Shown here: positions 56,700 through 64,000 of the stretch, piece by piece
Layout of the letters: every line of letters begins with the position of its first letter
Numbering within the stretch: position 1 is the first letter of the stretch
DNA from: Aspidiotus rigidus
Taxonomy: Eukaryota; Arthropoda; Insecta; Hemiptera; Diaspididae
NCBI GenBank assembly: GCA_035079385.1
Contig: JAVHKY010000026.1
Location: forward strand, 4,056,501 to 4,120,500
Direction of reading: 5' to 3'
DNA: 64,000 nucleotides
Position numbers and translations under genes: made by a program
The notes under the pieces: model-generated
The model's input: the letters and a program-made list of their open reading frames with translations, nothing else
What the model was told of the DNA's origin: nothing
Databases searched by the model: none

Positions 56700-57480
56700 T
56701 TTTTAGAGTAATTTCATTAATAAATAATTTAAATTTGAAAAAAATTCAAAATATCAAAAAAATTATTTAAAAAAAAAATTAATAATAAATTAATATGAAA
56801 AAAATTATTAATCAATATTTTGATCATAATAAAAGTTAAAATATTTATTATTAAATGAATTATAAATTTAATTTATATCAGTTAAATTGAATACAAAATA
56901 TACAATTAATTTCATTTATTTCAATTCTATTTCTGTTTTATTTTTTAATAAAAAATTTTATTTAATTATATTTAAATTGAATTTTTTTATACATTATATT
57001 ATTATTAGAATTTTTATATTCTATAATATTTATTGTTGAAAAATTATTTCAAAATAGAATAAAATCAGAGAAAATGATATATCGTCGGGGTATTCCATTT
57101 AAATGTAATTCATTCATGAACATTATCATAAATAAATATTAAAATAGATTGTATCCCTAATCAATTAAATAGAATTACAGATTAAATTATATAAATTATT
57201 TTAATATAATTCTATTAATTCAACATCGAGGTAACAAATTAAAAATATTTTATTTAATAATCCTGTTATCCTTAAGGATATTATAATTATTAATTTAATT
57301 TTTTAAATTTATTTTCTTATTTAAATTAATAAATTGAATTTCAAAAATTTACTTTGCACTAAGAATTGAAATTATTTTCATTTTATAACATTTTTAAATT
57401 CGAAATTAAATATTATATTTATTTATATTAATAAAATATTTTTCATTTATTTAGTTAAATAATATCATTAATATTTGTTG
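56700..57480 (-). other. Nuclear mitochondrial segment (cox1 and 16S) inside hAT copy 2
   Basis: On the minus strand, TTAAATGGAATACCCCGACG and following bases (around 57100-57060) read LNGMPRRYIIFSDF, then FWNN with TGA as Trp, the cox1 PRRY region. On the same strand, at higher coordinates and so upstream of cox1, CCTTAAGGATAACAGG (57279-57263) and TACCTCGATGTTGAAT (57233-57218) are the conserved 16S motifs. Order and junction match copy 1, so the cargo was present before the copies separated. Confidence 0.75.
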
Positions 57481-57613
57481 AATCATGAAAAAAAAAATGG
57501 CAATTCTTTTCTTAGTTCATGTTAATTTATGTTTTTGATAAAACTTTTGCGGCACACCTGACGGGGGCTTGCGGCACAGTGATGTACCGCGGCACACCGG
57601 TTGAGAAACATTG

Positions 57614-57728
57614 ATATATGGCTAGAGGGTCGAAATTTTTCCAATTCCCCCTCCTTTAGAATCTATGCGTCCTCCTATCATTATATAGTTTGGAGGTCGG
57701 AATTTTTCTATGTCCCCCTCCTATCGTA
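57614..57728. repeat. Minisatellite-type monomers, right of hAT copy 2
   Basis: Resumes the monomer broken at 55840 (ATATATGGCTAGAGGGTCG, AATTTTTCC), followed by two more diverged units up to CTATCGTATACAGGGTGG. Confidence 0.8.
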
Positions 57729-57729
57729 T

Positions 57730-58625
57730 ACAGGGTGGACCAGAAAGATGTTACCAGTTAAATGGGAGTTTGCGCTAAATCTGTCATAGCACGAAAACGC
57801 AAAACGTATAGTTTAAATGTACGAATTTTGTATCTCAATTTTATCTTTAATTTGAGCCATATTCGAAGTTTCTACGACTTTTCTGAGCCGAGTTATGGAC
57901 CAAAATGTGCCAAAAATTCACCAAATCGCCAGGGTTCCCAAAATAGGGCTTGAAAATTAATTAATTTACAGTATTGAGCTGAATTTCGAAAAATTTTAAT
58001 AATCAAATTATTGTTTCTTAAATGAATTTGGACGGGGAAAACGAGAAAAATAGTAACAAAATCCTAAGAAGCACCAAAATGGGTTAATAGGCCCAAAAAG
58101 GCTCAAAATTCCTCCACGTTGGAAAATTTTTCAAACTTTTGAATTGTAATTCGATTTGTAAGTAAAATTTCACGTTGAGTTAGAAAAAAATGTTTAAAAA
58201 ATTCTTCGAAGCACCGACATGGGTTAATGGGCCCGAAAAGGGTCGAAATTTCCCCAAATTTGGAAATTGTTCAAACTTTCAAATTTTAATTCGATTTGCA
58301 AAGGAATTTTGCGCTGAGTCCGAAAAAAATACTTCAACAGTTCTTCGAAGCATCAAAAAGGGGTTAATGGGCCCAAAACGGGTCAAAATTTTCCCAAATT
58401 GGAAAATTGTTCAAACTTTAAAATTTTAATTCGATTTTCAAGTGGCATTTTGCGCCGAGTCCGAAAAAAATGCTTGAAAAATTCCTCGAAGCACCAAAAT
58501 GGGTTAATGGGCCCAAAAAGGGCCAAAATTTCCCCAAATTGGAAAATTGTTTAAACTTTCAAATTTTAATCGATTTTCAAGTGGACTATGCTTGAAAAAT
58601 ACTTCGGAGCACCAAAATTGGATGA
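57730..58625. repeat. CAGGGTGG-type element with ~140-bp tandem units, copy 1
   Basis: TACAGGGTGGACCAGAAAGA at 57729 opens a ~200-bp block shared with 62703 and 30190. Then come four to five units of about 140 bp, each with TTCGAAGCACCAAAATGGG-like, GTTAATGGGCCCAAAA and AATTGGAAAATTGTTCAAAC blocks. No coding capacity. The start resembles a DNA-transposon tip; the right end is not clear. Confidence 0.75.
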
Positions 58626-58799
58626 TGGGCTCAAAGAGAACGTGCTAATTTACTGTCGGAAATTTTTTGATCTTGCCAAGTTTGTTCTAATTTTGGTTAA
58701 TGAGGTGACGGATATAGCTAGTTGGGCCGTATTGTGTCGATGAGTGATGTTTTTGAACGGTTGGGAGAGTTTGAGCTTAGCGGGCTGCTTGATATTTTT

Positions 58800-59340
58800 A
58801 CTTAACTAGGAATCCATATGAAGCTTATTTGTTTTGTGGTGGTGGTGAGAGAGTGTAGTTGTAGGTGGGTGCATTGAATTAGAGGGTGACGTTCGTGATG
58901 TCTATGAATTTGATGGAATCCAGATGTGATTGGGTTTACTTTTATTAATCGTTCTAAGTTTTTGTCGCGTTGATTTTTCCATAGCTGATGACAAGAATGT
59001 AGAATAAGGGAACGATAATAGCTTTGTAGGTCGTATGCTAATGGAGATTTATGGTCAGTGATTTTGGATGAGAATGGATTTTTTGGCCGCGCGATCAATT
59101 TTCTCATGTTCGGGATAGCCGATGTGACCCTGGATGCAAATAAAGATTGCTATTGATGGGATAGCCGATTGGGTGTGGATATCGATGGGGATTCTACGTA
59201 TGTTCAAGTAAGGATGTTGTAAATATAAGAGAGAAGAAAGTGATTGATGGTAAGATGTAATTAAGTCTGGGAGGGCGCTGGTCAAGTTGTGAGAGACAGA
59301 AGTGGAGAGCGCTGAGTTTCTTGAGCGATTGGCCCTATTG
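58800..59340 (-). pseudogene. LINE relic with RNase H domain
   Basis: Two overlapping minus-strand frames. Around 59170-59060 the translation is AIFICIQGHIGYPEHEKIDR with AAKKSIL, a decayed form of the RNase H end (W.PGH.GI.GNE.AD.AAK.A). Further on, SPLAYDLQSYYRSLILHSCH and QLWKNQRDKNLERLIK match the C-terminal tail after RNase H in I-like LINEs (P..DL...I...I...WQ..W.....NKL..IK). Catalytic residues of the front of the domain are not recognisable, and frames change. Confidence 0.65.
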
Positions 59341-60100
59341 AGTCATGTATTGAATATACATAACCTGTTTCATAATAATTCTGGATCCATTTGTGTGACT
59401 CCGCGATAATCTCAGAAAATAAACTCCGGTAGAGAGTGTTATCTTGTCTGGGTGTATTTACAAGGTCAACCCTAGTAGTGAGTTTTAGAAATCTTTTGAT
59501 TCTATTTCCTTTCTCAAATCTTTGATCCTAGAATTTTTACACATTTTTTTTTTGCTTCCACAAAGATGAATCCTAGATTATTCTTTTTTCAAGCTCGCCA
59601 CTCCCAAAAATTTTAAAAATCCTTCTTTCTTCTTTCTCTTTCTTTCGAATGTTTCTCCAGTCTTTCTCTCTATTTTGCTACATGTCTTCCCTTCAGCGTT
59701 CAGTATGTATATGGTGGGTGCTGGCTATCAACAAGTTTTTTCAACTACATAACAATTTTTCTACTAACAATACACAGGGTATTTCTTATGTCGCTCTTCT
59801 ACTTCCAATCTTCTCTGGTGTTCCTCGAAATAGGTCTATTCGTCTTCTTCTCCTTCCCGCATTTCCGGCAACCTTTCCCTTCCTGTCATTCTGAACGTCT
59901 CGTCATTTTTCAGCTTGTGCTTTTCAAAATTTCACGGGTCCCTTCCGCTTCATATTTTTGAGATTTTTTGTTAGATTTGAAGCCATAGAAATTTACCGAG
60001 TCTTCCTTCCTGTCCAGATTTAGGGCCTCAAACGTTCTCATAGTTACTTTCAACGAGGAACTTGTTTTATGGAAGGGGGGGGGGGGGGTAATTTTAAAAA
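59341..60100. other. No gene recognised; G tract at the end
   Basis: T-rich and CT-rich sequence with a short frame at 59649-59894 of no recognisable family. A run of about 13 G lies at 60077-60089 after an AAC..GTTTTATGG block of the dispersed family. Confidence 0.5.
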
Positions 60101-61596
60101 AGGCCTGGTGTCGTCCGGAAAAACGTGGGACTTGTAAAAATTTCGACTTTCAAGCTACATTGGACTAGTATAAGTCTAGTTTACAATATTTTTAGCTTAT
60201 AGCTTTTGGGGGCTCATTCGCTTCGCTCGTTCGTTCCCCTTCTTGGTCTAGTACAAGTCTAGTTTTAGTCTATGATAGTTTAATACTATTTCTTATACTA
60301 ATGAACTGTACAGACGCCCGGACGCAAATTCCGAAGTCAGGGCGAAGGTTCAACGTCAACAATTTTTCAAGTTCTAAGGTCATGATCGTACGGACTCCCG
60401 GATGCACATTTTGAGAGTAGCATACGGGTAGGGAAAAGACATGAAACATGTCAAAAGTCGACTTGAAAAAATTTCGACTTTCAAGCCTACACTCACAAGG
60501 AAACGAAGAGACCCTCGTAATACAGCTTCCTTGTTGGCCTCGATTAGCTCCGTTAATGAAGGCAACCCCGAACAGCTAATGAAGTAGGCTACGAGTTTCG
60601 ACAAAATAATGTTCTGTTGCTCGGAAGAATCTTCCAATTTTGCTTTCTTTGAACACAAAAATTTCCATTGATCGTAATAAAGAATTTTTATTTGGGAACG
60701 GACAGAAGACGACAAATTGAAGAGCTGTCAAGAACGTTATTCAGGGTTAAGACCGAAACGTGATACATTCAAAAAGTAAGAGAGGCAAACAATCCTTAAT
60801 TTACTTTCGAGAGTGATAAATATTATTTTACAATTTTACTTTTGAGTGTGACCGTTAATAATGCTTCGTCTCTAATGAAGAAACAAACTTCTAAACTGTA
60901 TTTCTTTAGCGCAAAAGTTGTTTCATTACTCGTAATTAAAAAGAGTAACCGTCACTTAGGGATTCGAAGCATTACAGCTCCCAACGGTTCAGTGTGTAAT
61001 GTAAGAGCAAATATACCTAATTAAAATACGGAACTTCAAAAATCAAAATTTTCCAAGGCTACACAGTATTTTTCGTGGAAAATATAAACGTATAATACTT
61101 AATTATTTTTCAGATTTATTGTACGGTAGACCATAATATAGCAATTCACCGTCTCGTTTATATCGCAGTTATATTCGAAAAAGATACAGCTAGATCATAA
61201 AGCATCTGGAAATTTTTAGGAAAGAATAATCGATTGCTTCTACGAAAGATACACTTTCAAGAATATTGTATGTAATTGTGGAGAGGGAAGACCCAGCAGA
61301 GGACCTATAGACACACATGTAGTATTGAAATCTGTGCCTCCAGAAACTCGTAACCTCATCAATTTTGAACTAAGCTTTTAGCGGTGAAAGCGATATTCCT
61401 TTTGTTGGGAGGTATCTTCAGGAAATCTTCGCGTCCGCGTCCGCGAGCGGTTCGAGGTTGATGCCGTCATCAAACTTTAGGTCACAGGACTTGGAAAAAT
61501 GTTGACTTTTGAGCTACATGAGATAGAAGGGTGACTTGTTATTGGGGGGCATCCTCAATTAAATGAAGTTTTAAAGGACGCTCGTCAAAGAAATTT

Positions 61597-61736
61597 AAAA
61601 ATTTATTTAAAGGCACTGACGTCTAAATTTATTGTTTCACCCCGATGAAGACGACGGTGTCGTCGAAACGTCGTTGAAAATAAATAATTGTGTGTTTTTT
61701 AACATTTGGACGTCAGTGCCTTTAAATAATATTTTA
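61597..61736. repeat. ~140-bp palindromic element
   Basis: TTATTTAAAGGCACTGACGT at 61608 is repeated as the complement GGACGTCAGTGCCTTTAAAT ending near 61727. The centre holds GACGAC-GGT-GTCGTC followed by GAAAC. It has no ORF. I see no clear target duplication, though the flanks on both sides are AT-rich. Confidence 0.75.
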
Positions 61737-61781
61737 AAATTCTCAGAATATTTCACCAAGCGCGAGCGCGTCCGACTCTGA

Positions 61782-62499
61782 TGACGTCATCATTTTTGGG
61801 AAAATGTCCAGAGACTTGAAATATTTTCGTCCATCAAGCTGTACTTATACATGAAAAGGAACTTGAGAACGGGACTCGGAGATGACGCGACGTCATCAAC
61901 TTGTGACGTCATTAACCGAAGTTAAAGGAATTTGTTCAGGCTAGATAATATGGGAATTGGCCTAGGCTAGATTAAAGGGGCTAGATAAAGTTCTGAGAGA
62001 GTCTTCATGAGATATTTACGGTTCCGTATCTTAGGACGAGAGTTCAAAAGTTTCGTGTTTCAAGCCACAATATATTATAGGGAAAGAACTTGGGAAAATT
62101 TTGTTTTCTTAGCCATAATACATGACAGCAGAAAAATTTTGAATTTTTAGTATCAAAACCAATTTGACCCATAGAACTAGAACCGGCTCCCTGCGATCCT
62201 CGTTTAACTTCGTTTAGGGAGCCGTCGTTTTTCCAAAAACTCCTTTCATTATCATATGATAGTTCAAGAGTCAAATTTTTTCAGTCCCGTAACCTAACCT
62301 AACTTGGGTTGATGACGTCATCAAAGTTGGACGCGCTTGTGTTTGCGTAAATTTCCTGAGAACGTACCCCAACAAAAGAGACAGCGGATTTCTAGCTAAA
62401 AAAGAAAAGCGTCAAATTGTTAACGGGGAACCCGCTCGATGGGGGTTATTTCGAAAAATTTGTCGTCCGGCGTCTGGTGAAAACCGACCTGTGACGTCA
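61782..62499. promoter_or_regulatory. TGACGTCA palindromes, four sites
   Basis: Perfect octamers at 61782-61789, 61904-61911, 62313-62320 and 62492-62499, all in dispersed repeats. Possible CREB/ATF sites; no neighbouring gene. Confidence 0.45.
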
Positions 62500-62702
62500 T
62501 CTGGTCGAACTGTCACTGGTCACAAGTTGAAATTTTTCCAAGTCCCGTTGAACGAGAACCGTTTTATGAGTCAAATGGGATTGAGTATTGAGAATTCAAG
62601 GTAGCCTAGACTTAGATAAAGCTAGTAAAAGAAGGCCTAGACCTACTTATAAGCCTAGTATAATATAGTTCGAGTGTCTCAATTTTTCTCGAATCTCGAG
62701 CT

Positions 62703-63290
62703 ATACAGGGTGGGCCAGAAAGATGTTATCAGTTAAATGGGAGTTTGCGTTAAATCTGTCGTAGCGCGAAAACACAAAACGTTAGACGTATAGCTTAAGA
62801 GTATGAATTTTGTATCTCAATTTTATCTTTAATTTGAGCCATATCCGATGTTTTTACGACTTTTCTGAGCCGAGTTATAGACCAAAATGTGCCCAAATCT
62901 TACAGCAGAGGTTCCCAAGGTTCTGAATTATCAAAAAACAATTTTCCTGATTGAAAGAATCCGTTAATCTTCAAAGTGTTCCCCGATCCCGAAGTAAAAT
63001 TTAGCACTGAATCCGAATAAGATTGTTAAAAAATTCTGCGAAGCACCAAAGTGGGTTAATGGGCCCAAAAAGGGTAAAAATTTCCGCAAAATGATAAAAC
63101 CGCCTAAACTTCGAAGTTTTTCTCGATTCTGAGATAAAATTTAGCGCTAAATCTGAATAAAATTGTTATAAAATTCTGCAAAGCACCAAAATAGGTTAAT
63201 GGGCCCAAAACGGGTTAAAATTTCTCCAAAACGAAAAAAATCGCCTAACCTTCAAAGTTTTTCTTGATTCTAGGGTAAAATTATGTGCTG
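62703..63290. repeat. CAGGGTGG-type element with ~140-bp tandem units, copy 2
   Basis: TACAGGGTGGGCCAGAAAGA at 62704 opens the same ~200-bp block as at 57730. It is followed by two to three units with CTGCGAAGCACCAAAGTGGG and GTTAATGGGCCCAAAA blocks. It runs directly into the ~130-bp satellite. Confidence 0.75.
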
Positions 63291-63299
63291 AGGTGAAAA

Positions 63300-64000
63300 A
63301 AAAACTGTTGAAATCTCCTTGGCAAGAAACAACACGAGTTTTATCTGAAGCACCCACCTTGATCATCCAGGGGACCTCAGTCGATCTTTTACCGCGAGCA
63401 TGTAATGGAAAACAAAGTCGCCGGTATCATTCTCTTCTTGGCAAGAAACAACAGGAGTTTTTGCGGAAGCACCTACCTTGATCATACACCGGTCTTCAGT
63501 CGGTCTATGTTGAACCCAGGAATCATTCGCCTGCCTCTTTCAAACACGGGGTCTTGCTCGTTCTCTTACCGCGAGCTCATTACAAAAGTTGAGCTTGACG
63601 ATATCATTCCCTCCTCCGGGTGAAATCACGAGAAATTCAGGGCGTTCGTCTGCCTCAATCAAAGACTGAACTGTAGCTGATCGCCCATCACGAGCAAGTC
63701 CGAATTTGCGGTATCCTCCCATTGCCTGAGTCAAAGAGTTTCTGCACTTTGGCTCGCTTCGTTCATAGGTGAGGCTTCAATTTATCTCTCATCGCAAGCA
63801 CACAACAGAAGACCAACTTTGCGTTATTTGACTGAAACAACGAGAGTTTTCGCACTTTTTCCCACTTTTATCATACGCAGAGCCCTAGTCGATCTCTCAC
63901 TGCGAACCTTCGACGAAAGATGTATTTGTCGTCTCCCCTGAGGAGAATTTCCGCAATTTCCTCTTTCGGATCTGTCACCCGACGCTAGTCGATCTCTCAC
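63300..64000 (+). repeat. ~130-bp satellite array, continuing past the window
   Basis: Five or more diverged units with AAGAAACAACASGAGTTTT, CAGTCGATCTYTYACCGCGAG and CATTCCCTCC-like blocks. It is still open at 64000. Same family as 29550-30125. Confidence 0.8.

Larger units (their letters stand above)
55841..57613 (-). mobile_element. Non-autonomous hAT element carrying mitochondrial DNA, copy 2
   Basis: Opposite orientation to copy 1. The ends are CAGAGTTTCTCAACC at 55841 and GGTTGAGAAACATTG ending at 57613, with perfect 8-bp target duplications ATATATGG (55833-55840 and 57614-57621). Subterminal GTGCCGCGG blocks and the interior match copy 1 in reverse: the CTCCTCCTAATTTCAGAATT block, the CACATCGGTC block, the cox1 and 16S segment and the AAACTTTTGCGGCACACCTG end. 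It differs by a ~340-bp insert with a foldback (56093-56214) and by lacking part of the AT-rich centre. It has no transposase frame. Confidence 0.9.
60101..62702. repeat. Patchwork of the CRE-bearing dispersed family
   Basis: Contains CGCTTCGCTCGTTCG at about 60211, AAGTCTAG/CTAGTATAAG steps, CGACTTTCAAGCYACA blocks, AGGAACCTGTTTTATG-type units, and at 62545-62700 the full AAGCCTAG block seen at 545-780 and 45785-45970. A small palindromic element lies at 61597-61736. Short frames here are not convincing genes. Confidence 0.6.

Overview
The window is arthropod nuclear DNA, most likely from an insect. The evidence is AT-rich non-coding sequence, insect-type non-LTR retrotransposons (CR1-like, Jockey, R1/I-like and RTE-like), short TTAGG tracts, and nuclear copies of AT-rich mitochondrial rRNA, cox1 and nd1 in which TGA stands for Trp. 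I found no convincing host protein-coding gene, tRNA gene or rRNA gene. The whole window reads as transposon-dense intergenic or intronic sequence, with elements nested in elements and several tandem-repeat families.

Layout. 0-8.3 kb: the C-terminal end of a Penelope-like element, a dispersed repeat broken by a 138-bp foldback, and an apparently intact CR1-like LINE on the minus strand (ORF1 with PHD-like finger and FP25K-like domain; ORF2 with endonuclease and RT). Its 3' UTR contains an AT-rich array and a 40/45-bp minisatellite. 9.7-15 kb: an R1/I-like LINE relic, a ~145-bp tandem array interrupted by a 5'-truncated copy of the same CR1-like LINE with higher-order repeats, and a near-identical ~495-bp inverted repeat. 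15-20.6 kb: mostly featureless, with short repeats. 20.6-23.9 kb: 5' part of a Jockey LINE. 24-34.7 kb: no genes; a ~130-bp satellite and small inverted-repeat elements. 34.7-38.1 kb: a 5'-truncated Jockey copy with target-site duplication and poly(A), another LINE relic, and a solo LTR.

39.2-43.7 kb: a DNA element with ~800-bp terminal inverted repeats. Its right repeat was later hit by a hAT-type element carrying mitochondrial DNA. 45-50.6 kb: LINE relics, CRE-rich repeats, and an RTE-like LINE interrupted by a composite mitochondrial insert (12S joined to nd1) that was itself hit by two MULE-type elements. 51.4-53 kb: a MULE with an uninterrupted transposase ORF. 55.8-57.6 kb: a second hAT copy with the same mitochondrial cargo. 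57.7-64 kb: tandem repeats, LINE relics and the ~130-bp satellite again.

The most notable result is the pair of hAT-type elements. Each is bounded by matching terminal inverted repeats and a perfect but different 8-bp target duplication, and each carries the same 16S rRNA-cox1 mitochondrial segment. This implies that a nuclear mitochondrial insert became transposon cargo and was moved at least twice. The uninterrupted arm of the large inverted repeat preserves the empty site of one insertion.
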